Source: Brevipalpus yothersi
Lineage: Eukaryota > Arthropoda > Arachnida > Trombidiformes > Tenuipalpidae
NCBI GenBank assembly: GCA_003956705.1
Contig: QZCP01000039.1
Location: 124,525-152,762 of the forward strand
Reading direction: 5' to 3'
DNA length: 28,238 nt
The notes beneath the pieces are model-generated. The model did not search any database. It was not told the DNA's origin and saw only the letters and a list, made by a program, of their open reading frames with translations. Below, in pieces: positions 1-10,016 of the stretch. Each line of letters begins with the position of its first letter. The first letter of the stretch is position 1. A program made the translations under genes and the position numbers.

Positions 1-71
<71 letters not shown>
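1..71. repeat. (TC)n microsatellite at the window start
   Basis: This is a pure TC dinucleotide run of 71 bases that begins at base 1, so it is cut by the window edge. Its true length is unknown. Confidence 0.97.
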
Positions 72-74
<3 letters not shown>

Positions 75-845
75 GCTCATTACTTCTTCCTCTCATACAT
101 CCTTTTCTCATTCTTCCCTCTTCATCTACCTACTTTTCGCTCTTCTTATCTCCTCCTCAAGCCTTTTTTCATAGCTGTCTCTCTTTTATATCAGCTTAGG
201 ATGCTGGAGAGAGACATCTTCTCTTCATCTTTCATTTTCAGATTTTTCTCCCCCTATTTTACCAACAACCTCCATAATTTCTACCTGAAGCCAAATCGTC
301 ATACCAACAAAAACCCATTATAATTTTGAAATTACTCATTGACCAAAGTACAATCTTGCACCAGCACCAACAATTGTCAGCTGAGCATAATTTTTGGTAT
401 TTGAAAAATCTGCTCCATCGATAATGAGCTGAGCTAGGAGAACTTGAGCTAATTATCAATGAAGGACTCCACACTCTTCTGAGAGGAGTGTTGGTGGAGA
501 CTTATCTTTCTCTTTTTTCTTCTCCTAAGAATAGTTCAGACCATTTGCATTTGATTTGCAAAACAGAGAAGAGAAGAAGCTGAACGTACTAGCTGGATGC
601 TGTGTGTCTCACCAGTCACCAGGTTTTTTCTTTGCCAAAAGTGTATCACTTAAGCTCACTCTTTCTCTCTTTCTTTATGCATGTGTGTGTGGCTTGTAGA
701 TGCTTGATGTGGGTTTTTCACAAGCTTTCCAATCAACAGAAACGTTCACCTTTTTTGTCCAGCATCCAAGGCGCATGCTCTCTTTAACCCTCTCATCCCA
801 AATTGTATTTAACAAAAGTGGCATGGAAATGAATGGGAAGGACAG

Positions 846-855
<10 letters not shown>

Positions 856-876
<21 letters not shown>

Positions 877-900
877 GAAAGAAAGAGAGAGAGAGAGAGG
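856..900. repeat. Interrupted (GA)n microsatellite
   Basis: A GA run is broken by a GAAA interruption and followed by an A-run. Translations of it give Arg/Glu or Ser/Leu strings with no coding meaning. Confidence 0.9.
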
Positions 901-3071
901 AGAAAAAAACTGGCTCTTTCATTAGCTCAGGAACAGAGGATTCTTTTCTTTTTGGGCGAGAAAGATTGAAGGCTCCAAGAAGACTAACATCTATTCTTTC
1001 TTTCCCTCTCCCTCTCTCATCCTTTTCACGCATCCTTTTTCATCTTCTTCCTCAGCCTCTTCTTCTCCCACCGATGCTACATTAAAGTCCATCGTCATTC
1101 ATTATTCAAGCAAAATGCACCACTGATTACGCTTATTCTGGACGCCATTTTTTGTCTCCTACTTACACCATTATTCGCTATTCTCTCTCTAGTCTTATCC
1201 TTTTTTTCTTCTCTTATACATTGAACTCTATTTCTTATTCTGTAACCGAAAGAATCCAGTTACTTTTTCGATTTCTCAGCTTCTTTGATAGATTAGTTTC
1301 TCATTTCTCTTACTCTTTTTAAAAAATGAGACCTCAACTGAAAATAAAGAATAGAAAAAATGAGTCACAGATCTTTTTACAAGTTCCCAAATATTTTGTC
1401 AATTTGATACAAATAATTGTGTTTCTAATGCTGAAGACATCCGATAGATGATTGAATGATCAAATAATTATTGCATTAATGTTTACAAAAATCATCAACT
1501 CAAGCCCTTGACTGTTTTAAACGTTCATTCAACAACAAATAGCTTAATAATCTAGTCAAAGTATAGCAGTACATTTATAAATAGAAATTAATGAAAATAA
1601 GACAGTTTTTTTCGTACTCAAGAGTATTTGAAGGGATTGAAGAAAGCCTCTATGAGTTTTTTCTTCTCTCTCTCTCATCAAGGTTCAGCTGTAAAAGAGA
1701 CGATAATAGATGAAGATTTTTTCCATGTTTATCTTGACTTATCTTCATAAAGTTTCTCTCTAATTTTAGCTGTTATCATCATCATTTTTAGCAGAACCTC
1801 TGTTGAAAATCTTGAGTGCCATTTTTCAAAATAATGTATATAAACCACTGAAGATATTATGTGATCTCTCATTAAAATATACCCTGTTAACCTTGAATTG
1901 ATCAATTTGATTTGATAGTTGAGAATATATAAAATTGAAAAAAAACCGAGAAAGAATCAAATCAGCAAAATTTTTTTCCATCCAGATACTTGAAAAAGGA
2001 AAAAAATTCACCAATGTAGACTCAATTCAAAACAGATTTAATCATCGAAAAACTTGACTCAATTACATTGTATCACGAAACTTGATTGTCTATTATGATG
2101 TTGATGAGTAACCAGCAAATGGGTTCAAAAAATAGCATCCAAAATTGATTCATCAGAATTTATCAGCCAGATGTCAATCAAAGCACATCATTCTCATAGC
2201 TCATGAATCTCTTGGGTGTTCGCTCTGATGGAGATATTTGATCTCGCTCATGTAGGAGAGAAAGAGAAGAATCAATGATATTCCAAGTGAATCGATTTGA
2301 ATCTTGAGAAAATGTATCGATAAAAAAGGATCTTTCAGTAGAACAAAGTGAAAGCAAAGTTTGTTCACATGATTTTTCCTCTTCAAGATAGAATACGTTT
2401 TATGTGAATGTAAGCGTGTGTGTTGTATATATATGTGTGTGTGTGTTATGTTTATAAAATGGAGGTCATTTAAAGGCTGATTTAGCATCGATTGTTTTCT
2501 GAACGAGCCCATTTGAATGATGGTCAATTCATCTTTTGAATTACTCTTTATTCCCTCCTTCTATTTTAAGAGGTATTCCTCGAGTACTACGCGCACACAC
2601 ATATATATATGTTCAGCCCGCCTGGGCAAAGTGTTCAAAGTGGTACATCAAATGCATCGAATGAGTGTTAACTTTATGACAGTCTTTTGGGTGATCATTT
2701 TCAATCTTACAGCCATGATGGAGTGGGCCAGTGTGGAAGTAAAAAGTATGGAAGGAAGGGAAAGAGAGAGAGAGAGAGAAAGAGTGAAAAAAACCTCTCA
2801 AAGTACAAGTGGTGAAGGAGGAAAGATTGAGCCCAGAAAATGGATATACAAGAGTACACCACGAAGGGTAAAGATCAATATTCCCTTACTACTACTAGTA
2901 TTCCTCTGGAGAGGGAGAGAAGAGAGAGAGAGAGAAAGAAAATAAGAGAGTTCTCATGAATATCGATAAACTCAAATTGGCAGGCATCGATCGTGAACGG
3001 AAAAACAATAGCTTAAAGGCAGGTAAATTTGAGCTTTCAAACATGGTGTTCAATGGAAAAGAGAGAAAAAG

Positions 3072-3073
<2 letters not shown>

Positions 3074-3103
<30 letters not shown>
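3074..3103. repeat. (AG)n microsatellite
   Basis: A pure AG run of about 30 bases sits in the downstream flank, followed by further purine-rich DNA to about 3150. Confidence 0.9.
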
Positions 3104-3105
<2 letters not shown>

Positions 3106-3362
3106 AGGGGAGAGGGAGAGAGAGGACGAGGGGGAGAAGAGGCAATGTCTAAGGAATGATTTTTTCTGGAGGAAAGTTCCGAGTATACACACTGGATGAT
3201 AATGGTGGGAGGAGGAGGAAGGAATCAAAGAATGTCCACGAAAATTCTATGAAGTGGGCTGGGCAGTCATGGAGAGTGGGAATGTCCACAAGGTGATATT
3301 ATAATGTTCTTCAGAAGAAATCATGGAGTGAGCAGATGCAAGAGTGAGCAAGCCAAAGGATG

Positions 3363-3366
<4 letters not shown>

Positions 3367-3427
<61 letters not shown>
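3367..3427. repeat. (CT)n microsatellite
   Basis: A pure CT run of about 60 bases on the plus strand. It is one of the few long tracts in this orientation. Confidence 0.95.
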
Positions 3428-3429
<2 letters not shown>

Positions 3430-3876
3430 GCTCCTCATTCTTTCTGGAACAAACAGATAAGTTCACCAAGAATCGAGTCCACCAGCAAAGGGCGGTCTTG
3501 CCAGTAATGGAGGGAGGTCATGTCAGCTCGCCATATTATTGTTCCAATGGACGATCAAGGCATGTGGATACGTTTTATCATGAAATATTTTCGAATCAGA
3601 ATGCTGTGAGTGAGAATAGATAAATACATACAGTTATACATTGGTGACAGAGAGAAGGCGAGAGAGAGAGAAAAAAAGAAATAGAAATAAAATTCGATCC
3701 AATACACACATCCACATGCGCATCACAGTACTTCTGGTCAGTTTGGTATGTGTGCGAGCATCGTATTGGCCAACCATCTAGGAATGGATCTCATTTGGAG
3801 CACGCATGTCGCTCCTCTGGTCTGCCATGGAATAGGCCTATACTGACAGGGCATACACAAAGTGGCGATTCTTTTG

Positions 3877-3881
<5 letters not shown>

Positions 3882-3931
<50 letters not shown>
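3882..3931. repeat. (AG)n microsatellite
   Basis: A pure AG run of about 50 bases, with no coding frame of interest across it. Confidence 0.95.
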
Positions 3932-3934
<3 letters not shown>

Positions 3935-5277
3935 AAAAGTATGGCTGAAGAAGAAATGATTTGCCCGTATATTGATCTAATACATTGTAAGGACCTCTCG
4001 ATTGCTTCCTCACAGTATTTCTGTAACTCTTTTATTCCTTCTTCTCCATCTTATTCTTATTCTTCTTATTCTTATTTCCAACTCGCCATCTCACTTTCTG
4101 TGAATCTATATCCATTCTCACCATGCTCACTCATCCTCATCCTTTTTTCTTCTACTTATTTTATTTCCACTGTTTCTTCGAATCGCGTTATACAGCCACA
4201 GGCTTCAGAGTCGATATGCAGAACAGTTTTCGCTTCTTTCTCTCTTTGTCTTATTGGAAGATCTTGCTTCATGTCTCTTTCTCTCTCTTTCTCTCTCTCT
4301 ATGTTTGTGCTTCATCTTCTTTTACATCGAGAAGGAATTCTCTTTTTCTCTCTCATCATTCAATGCACTGGCTCATTTTCTCTTCTCTACCGTGAAGCAA
4401 GTGGGTGGATGTAAGATGACTTGAGAAGCGAACATTACGATGGCGATAAGAAGATTGCAAGAGAGAGAGAGAAGATGATGCAAACGAAAGAGAAAGAGAG
4501 AGAAGGCAAACTGGTGAATGATACTCTAGCTAATCAGCGTCTTTTGAAGAGGAGAGAAGAAGAAGAAGAAGAAGAAGATGAAGCAAAAAGAGATGCAAGC
4601 AAGAAACTAACATCGAAAACTGATCATGAGAAGAGGGAAAAAAGAGTGTGTCACTGATGATGTTCGAGTATTAAAATGATGAGAAAAGGATGGCATATCA
4701 TGCCAGAAGCCGAATGAAGGGAGAGAGAAAAAAGGGGAGGAAGGGGCTGAGTATGAGTGGTGGAGAAAGGATGGAGATGAAAAAAGAGGCTGAATAAGAG
4801 CATTGATGTTGGCCGGTAGGGAAGTAGATTGATGGCGATATGCACAGGACACGAGAAAATGAGAAAAACAGAGAATGTCAGGGCATGACAAAGTGATGCG
4901 GGAAAAGAGAAGGATGCGTGATTAAGAAAAAAAAAGAGAGAAGAGGAGGAGAGATGAAGGGAAAGGGGTTGAGGGCAAGAGGGAGGGAGATGAAGAAAAT
5001 CGAGAGAGAGAGAGAGAGAGTGAAAGAAAGCCGATGGAAGGAAAAGGAATGGGAGATGCAGATAAATTTGAATTCGCTGGAGGAGAGAAATCGGGATGAA
5101 AGGATGAATATCGGAAAGGGTTCAGGAATGGAAAAGAATTAATAACATAGTCAGTGGCATAGTGAAAGCTAGGCATGGAGATGGAATATAAGAGGAAAGA
5201 AGAAGTGATGCTATGGATGGAGAGAGATGAGGTAACCAGGAGAGAAGAATATCAAATGGAAAGTATGAAAAAGAGCC

Positions 5278-5281
<4 letters not shown>

Positions 5282-5336
<55 letters not shown>
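5282..5336. repeat. (AG)n microsatellite
   Basis: A pure AG run of about 55 bases within a generally purine-rich plus strand (4420-5520). Confidence 0.95.
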
Positions 5337-5338
<2 letters not shown>

Positions 5339-5854
5339 CAAATGAAAGAGTTGAATGAGGCTGGATCGAGATGTTGCTAGAGAAGGATGTTGAAGAGTAG
5401 CGTGAGAGAGTAAGCGAATTGAGATCATCTCGAGGATGGGGATGAGATGAGGAGAAAAAGGGTGAAAGATTGAATGAATGTATTGAATGCAAGGGAGAGA
5501 GAGAAAAATATCTAGTGGAATGCATTCTGGAATGAGTGGTTCATTGATGCTCGAAAAAAAAGGCAAAGACCGGTTGAGTAAAAGTGAAAGACCAGAGGGA
5601 CTTGCCCGGAATCACTTTCATCCGCATCTCCATAGGCACCTCCTTCCGATTTTGGATGATGCCTATTCGGAAAGCTCGTGAATGAACATTATGATGAAAA
5701 AAAGGTGAGAAGAGAAAATCTTGAGGTAACTTTTTTTTCCTTCACTTTTTCCAGTGAAGATGCTGCGGAGCATCCGGAAAATACCCGAAACGTGGATAAA
5801 TACACAAAACGTTAAACGTTTTTTTTGATTTTTTTTTATGTTAGACAACCATTT

Positions 5855-6388
5855 TTTAATACTTGATATTGAGTCCATGATTCAGGATACAATTTTTTTT
5901 GAATATGATCAGGCATTTTTTGCTTTTGCTTTCTGGTTTCTTTTTTTTAATAACTCTTTTCTCTTTCTCGGACTATAAAGATTATTAGTAAAGATTGATC
6001 GAATCTTGTCTAATTAACTTGCCATGATTTTTTGGTTGGTTGATGTACTCTTTCCCAGAAGATGACGATGTGTGTATGTTGTGTGTATGTGTGTGTTCAT
6101 GTGATGAGCTCGAGAAAAAGAGAAGATCAATCAAGCATAAATCCCATAATTTATGCCTCTTTTATCTCAATCCATTCCTTTTATCTTTCTTCAACTCATG
6201 CTTATCCATCTTGATCTCACATAATCAAATATTATATATTATATATATATATATATCATTATTTCATCTATTCCAATAATTTCTCTGACTCTTACTCTTG
6301 CGCGCTCTTTTGGTTTTTGGGTGTTTATGTATATATATCTTCTATCATATATATATATATATATTTTGAATATATATATATCACTCAA
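5855..6388 (-). other. Probable 3' UTR of the BCL11-like gene
   Basis: The 530 bases following the stop codon in the direction of transcription have no convincing coding frame. They hold two blocks of TA repeats (6231-6255 and 6328-6381) and T/A-rich DNA. I found no AATAAA on the minus strand here; ATTAAA occurs at bases 5951-5946 and 5860-5855 and could serve as a polyadenylation signal. The extent of the UTR is a guess from these signals. Confidence 0.35.
6231..6381. repeat. TA-rich microsatellite blocks
   Basis: Two runs of alternating T and A (about 6231-6255 and 6328-6381, with short interruptions) flank a GC-containing spacer with GCGCGC. They sit directly after the stop codon of the BCL11-like gene and are the only long TA runs in the window, where GA repeats otherwise dominate. 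Confidence 0.8.
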
Positions 6389-6963
6389 TCACTGGGCTCC
6401 AATACGATTAACACCACACTTTCTCATATGCTTTTCCAATGTACTGGGCACCGAGAAAGGCATACTACAAAATCGACACTGATACACATCTTTACCCAAT
6501 CTGCCATGAGTTTTCATGTGCCTTGTGAGCTTAGACGATTGAGCACAAGCATATGAACACAGTTCACACTTGTACGGCTTTTCACCAGTATGAGAGCGAC
6601 GATGTACGGTCAAATTGGAACAATTTTTGAACACTTTACCACAATATTCACATGTATCATTGCGAGAACGAGTGTGTCCACCCTCCTTACGATTGCCCCC
6701 GACACCACCACCACCGCCACTGCCACTGATACCGCCGCCTCCGCCACCTCCACCGCCGGTGGTTGTTAGCGATAGAGGTGCTGATGGAGAAGATGATGCG
6801 GAAGTGATTAGAGAAGATGGTGGAGGAGTTAATTTGCGTTTTGGTGATGATCGTCCGATACCACCTCCACCGCCTCCTCCTCCTGCTGGACTAGCCGATC
6901 CGGCCAATTGTCGGAGTCGTTGTGAGAAGAAATCTTTGTTCGATAAATCGGTGGCAAATGGTC
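6389..6963 (-). CDS. BCL11: BCL11-like zinc-finger factor, terminal coding exon (fingers 4-6)
   Basis: This is the last coding exon of a sequence-specific nuclear transcription factor of the BCL11/CTIP family. Numbering 385 residues from the start of exon 8690-9077, it holds residues 195-385. It begins after a CACTTACACACAG acceptor, and its first two bases complete a glycine codon from exon 7951-8144. FSQRLRQLAG (about 207-216) matches FSRRLRELAG of vertebrate BCL11A. Poly-glycine tracts and a basic SSPKRKL stretch follow. Three fingers come next: CEYCGKVFKNC (299-319), CELCSYACAQSSKL (327-347) and CRFCSMPFSV (357-377), joined by TGEKPYK and GRLGKDVYQ linkers, nearly identical to the vertebrate C-terminal array that binds DNA. 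Two oddities stand out. The internal finger pair that vertebrate proteins carry after the RLRELAG motif is missing, and the last finger ends HMRKC rather than in a second histidine. Eight residues follow before TGA. Family assignment is very secure; orthology to BCL11A versus BCL11B is not implied. Confidence 0.95.
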
Positions 6964-7132
6964 CTGTGTGTAAGTGAGAAGAGAGAGAGAAAGATTGAAA
7001 AATTGAGGAATACATAATGGAATAGATTCTCATCAGAATATATTTTGCATGTTTGTGTGTGTGTGTCAGTATGAAAAAAAAGATGCTCTGAATTGAAAAA
7101 AAGGAAAAAAGAGAGATAGATAGATCGATCGA

Positions 7133-7245
7133 TTAGACCGCGCCTAAATTGGGATCATCATCTGGTATTTGTTCTTGGTCTTTACCATCTCTCTCTATCT
7201 CTCCATCATGTTCTTCATCATGTTCACTATGGTCACGATGATTGT
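7133..7245 (-). CDS. Candidate alternative 3' exon of the BCL11-like gene, acidic tail
   Basis: An open segment on the minus strand starts after TTTTATTTGGGCAG and runs to a TAA. Its first two bases (AC) complete the single G left by exon 7951-8144, so splicing is in frame and would add an acidic, His-rich tail (HRDHSEHDEEHDGEIERDG, then DDDPNLGAV) in place of the finger array. A GTAAAG inside it (donor bases 7185-7180) could instead make a 60-nt cassette, 7186-7245, that leaves in phase 1 and joins the finger exon without a frame change. Vertebrate BCL11A is known to have isoforms with alternative 3' ends, and its region between fingers 3 and 4 is highly acidic and contains DPNL. The acceptor is only moderate and the reading frame is also open upstream of it, so this may be chance. 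No transcript evidence is available here. Confidence 0.35.
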
Positions 7246-7950
7246 CTGCCCAAATAAAACGATTTGGCGATTTGCAAAATTCAAATGAGAGAGAGAGAGA
7301 CTGAATATTTCGATTTAACTTTTCAACATATACTGGGGACATACACTGTACACTGGATGACTGTGTGCATGTGAGTGCGGTTTGATAGAAGCATACTTTG
7401 ACTAGACTGAATGAATTGAATGTGGGTAGGGAAGAAAAGGGAATATCAGTGGGAATATCAATATCTTGTGGGAGGACAGGGCAAGAGGAGGACAAGAAGA
7501 TGAGAGTGAAAAAAATTGCAGGCGACTACAAGAGAGACAGAAAGAAAGGAAGAAGAGTGAATTCTATTTCGAAAGCAAAGTGAAATCTTTCATGACCAAG
7601 GAACATGATATTGCACCAAATCAAATGAAAGACATCATTTATCATTGGTACTTTTCCAAAATGGTGATGGTCGCCAGATCACAGATAAAGACACGGTATG
7701 GTGGCAAGGATAAGCGAGAGGATGAGAGAGTGAGTGAGAGAAAGTGAAAAGTCCAAATAGAGAGGAGAAAAAGATAGATAGAATTTAAATCAGGGGCTAT
7801 CCTGGATATATAGTCTGAAAAACTGGAAAAGTCTAGTATAAATATCAATGCTGCTGATAGCTTTGATTTGTTTCACACACTCACACATTTAGATGTACAT
7901 GTATATGTGTGTGTGTACAGGGAGAGAGAGAAAAAAAGCCAGAAACTTAC

Positions 7951-8144
7951 CCAATCTTAAGGCCTCTCCGGAAGAGGTGGTACTACCACCCACTAAAGCA
8001 ATACTATCATTGGAACCGATATCTGTTCCGGTGATAGAATTATTTGTTTGTAAATTAGTGACACCAGCAGGACCAGATACACTGATTCCGGATCCAGAGC
8101 TGCCGGATGATGGTCGAAGTGGGACTGACTCGTTCAAGGGACCA
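7951..8144 (-). CDS. BCL11: BCL11-like factor, internal linker exon
   Basis: This 194-nt exon encodes residues 130-194 of the joined 3' protein, a Ser/Gly/Thr-rich segment without a recognisable domain (it includes SGSSGSGISVSGP and NNSITGTDIGSND). The acceptor is CATACACACAG on the minus strand; the donor is a perfect GTAAGT just after codon TTG plus one G. Its first base completes the GG left by exon 8690-9077, and its last G is completed by GA of exon 6389-6963. Both joins make glycine and keep the frame. Because it enters in phase 2 and leaves in phase 1, skipping it would shift the finger exon out of frame. It belongs to the disordered region between finger 1 and the RLRQLAG motif. Sequence similarity to vertebrate BCL11 is not evident here; assignment rests on the splice signals, the phase and the position. 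Confidence 0.88.
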
Positions 8145-8412
8145 CTGTGTGTATGTGAGTATATGGAATGTGTGGATTACATGTGGAAAAAAAGGAAGAA
8201 AAAAACGATAATAATAATAACATGGAATCATTAGTTTCAATTTGATAGATAATTTAAATTCACTTTCAATCCTTAATCAATCTTTTCCCATTTCCATTTG
8301 GACTGGAGAAAAAAGATTACCCATAGAGGCAACAACAAACAAAATTTTCTCAAAAAAGGTGCAACTCTACACACCAATAGACGATTGATGTGATCAGTAC
8401 AAGACTGATTAG

Positions 8413-8431
8413 AGGTCATAGTCAAAGGTCA
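8413..8431 (+). promoter_or_regulatory. Possible nuclear-receptor direct-repeat site
   Basis: AGGTCA (8413-8418) is followed by TAGTCAAAGGTCA (8419-8431), which differs from an ideal DR1 element at two bases. It lies in the intron between exons 8690-9077 and 7951-8144. DR1 sites are bound by COUP-TF/HNF4-type receptors, and BCL11 proteins were named CTIP for COUP-TF interaction. Function here is untested. Confidence 0.25.
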
Positions 8432-8689
8432 AAGTGTAAAGTGTAAAGAAGAAGTATTGGTTCCACTAGTCAAGCCTATCTACTACTAGTAGTAATAGTA
8501 GTACACAAGCCCACTTGCTAATGACCCTTGACATTTGACATATGAGCTCCATTCATTTAGTTTCCAGTAGGCTTTGACACCAGTAAACCATATGAATGGA
8601 CAGATTGAGTAGATTGAACACGAACACACACATTCGGACATTGGTCCAGAAAGAGAGGAGAAAAAAGACCCCCAAAAAATTAGACTTAC

Positions 8690-9077
8690 CCGGTAAAGAT
8701 ATGAGGTTCAAAAAGAGAAACAGGGAGCTGATTGACCAGTGAGTTAGGATTTGCACTGAATATATCGGATTGACTAGGATTTGATCCAGGACCAGTAGGC
8801 CTTGTGGCCGCTGCCATTGCGGCAGCCAGAAAGGCTGGAGGCATACGTAGTAAGGGTAAACTTGGATGACCACCGGTCAGTGGACCAGGCAATAAGGAGG
8901 ATGAAAGGGGTGATGGTAAGGGTACACCGGGAGTACGTGTATCGATCGGCGGTAAAATCGTCGGCTCGACATCGTCAACGTAAATCTTTATACCATGATC
9001 TTTTTGTGCATGCTGGGTCAACATCCATGACGATTTAAATATTTGTTTACACGAGTAACAAGTAATGGTTAAGGGTT
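8690..9077 (-). CDS. BCL11: BCL11-like factor, finger-1 exon
   Basis: This 388-nt exon encodes residues 1-129 of the joined 3' protein. It starts after a strong polypyrimidine acceptor (TTTCTTCCCAATCAG) in phase 1 and ends in phase 2 at a GTAAGT donor. Residues 7-28 form a C2H2 finger (CYSCKQIFKSSWMLTQHAQK, then DH), matching finger 1 of BCL11A/B (CTTCKQPF.SAWFLLQHAQNTH). The following HGIKIYVDD matches the vertebrate HGLRIYLES. A Pro/Leu-rich stretch with LPLLRMPPAF recalls NPFNLLRIPGSV, then an Ala-rich run (AAAMAAA) and EPHIFTG close the exon. The phase-1 acceptor just before the finger agrees with the vertebrate gene as I recall it, where the last large coding exon begins a few residues upstream of the same finger. 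In vertebrates this half of the protein contributes to partner binding, including COUP-TF receptors; that role here is inferred from family membership only. Confidence 0.93.
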
Positions 9078-9175
9078 CTGATTGGGAAGAAAGAGAGAAA
9101 GCATTTCATTAGCATCTTGGCAAATGGTGTATGTAAATTGGTGAGGAATTTGAATAATCAGAGTAGAGTGAATAC

Positions 9176-9346
9176 CTGAAATGGAGTGCTATCTAGAAAC
9201 TAAGTGAATAATACTTGTGTTACAGATCAGTAGGAAAATTCTATCAAAAAATTATCAAAATTTGGTGGATAAGTTTTTGATAGAATTTTTCAATTGATCT
9301 GCAACAGAAGTATTATTCAGATAGAATGAGAACCACTTCAATTCAG
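9176..9346. repeat. Long imperfect inverted repeat (foldback or hairpin element)
   Basis: Bases 9206-9250 and 9274-9318 are 45-nt arms that are reverse complements with about 5 mismatches and no gaps, around a 23-nt loop. Beyond a poorly matching stretch, 9176-9188 and 9334-9346 pair again (11 of 13). The whole unit is about 171 bp, AT-rich and symmetrical, and lies 99 bp from the acceptor of exon 8690-9077, within the intron. It could be a small foldback/MITE-type element or a transcribed hairpin. I see no transposase and no clear target-site duplication. Confidence 0.75.
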
Positions 9347-9971
9347 ACCACTATTTATAAGGCCTCTTTCAATTCGATTGTCACTCATGGGTTTATGATG
9401 AAAACTCAACTTGAAATGATTTGAGTTCATCGATAAATATGTTTTTCAGCTTCAAACCTCGACTTTATCTGTTAAATTTTCAGGATTTAACAATTAGGTT
9501 GTTATTCTGGGAAGTTGAGAATGTTTTTCTATGCACTTTTATCTTTGAACTTTTCCAACAGAAACAACATTTCTAATTGCCATTATCAGCAATATGATAT
9601 TCAAGTTTCATACATGTTGGAATCAATTAGCGATAAATATCGATCAGAAAATGATGAGTTCAAAGTTGGTGAAGGTTTGTTAAACCGTGTATCGATTGAG
9701 GCAACAAAGCAGTTGCTTGCAAATGATATCCCTTAGCATGGACAGAGCATGTGAGTAGCATTGAGAAAGAGAGAAAGAGAGAAAGACCAAAGAAAAATGA
9801 CAAAATTCAAGAGAAAGTCGAATCACGAAGATACAAAATGAGAAAAGATCATCGAGATGAGCACGAAGTAACGGTATGACAGAGAGGAGAGGAGAGCTCA
9901 TAAGGCTAAAGAAAATACAAATGGTAAAGAATGTGAGATAAAGTGACAAAAAATAAGGTAGATGACGAGCA

Positions 9972-9973
<2 letters not shown>

Positions 9974-10013
<40 letters not shown>
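9974..10013. repeat. (AG)n microsatellite
   Basis: A pure AG run of about 40 bases in the large intron. It is CT in the sense of transcription. Confidence 0.95.

Positions 10014-10016
<3 letters not shown>

Larger units (their letters stand above)
72..5854. other. Downstream flank without a convincing gene
   Basis: The segment is AT-leaning and crowded with GA/CT tracts, with long T-rich and purine-rich blocks (4420-5520 is strongly purine-rich on the plus strand). Open frames are short, dominated by Ser/Leu/Arg/Glu from the repeats, and match nothing I recognise. 1320-2200 is plain AT-rich DNA. 2400-2455 contains TG/TA repeats. 3457-3605 is the only exon-like piece and is treated as a weak observation. 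Confidence 0.6.

Noticed and set aside
3941..4414. 157-residue open frame on the plus strand
   Set aside because: Low-complexity Ser/Tyr/Leu/Phe composition from TTC/TCT-rich DNA, no domain, no gene context.
9515..9736. 73-residue plus-strand frame preceded by an acceptor-like CTTTTCCAACAG
   Set aside because: Non-repetitive but unrecognised, antisense inside the intron, and of a length common by chance at this base composition.
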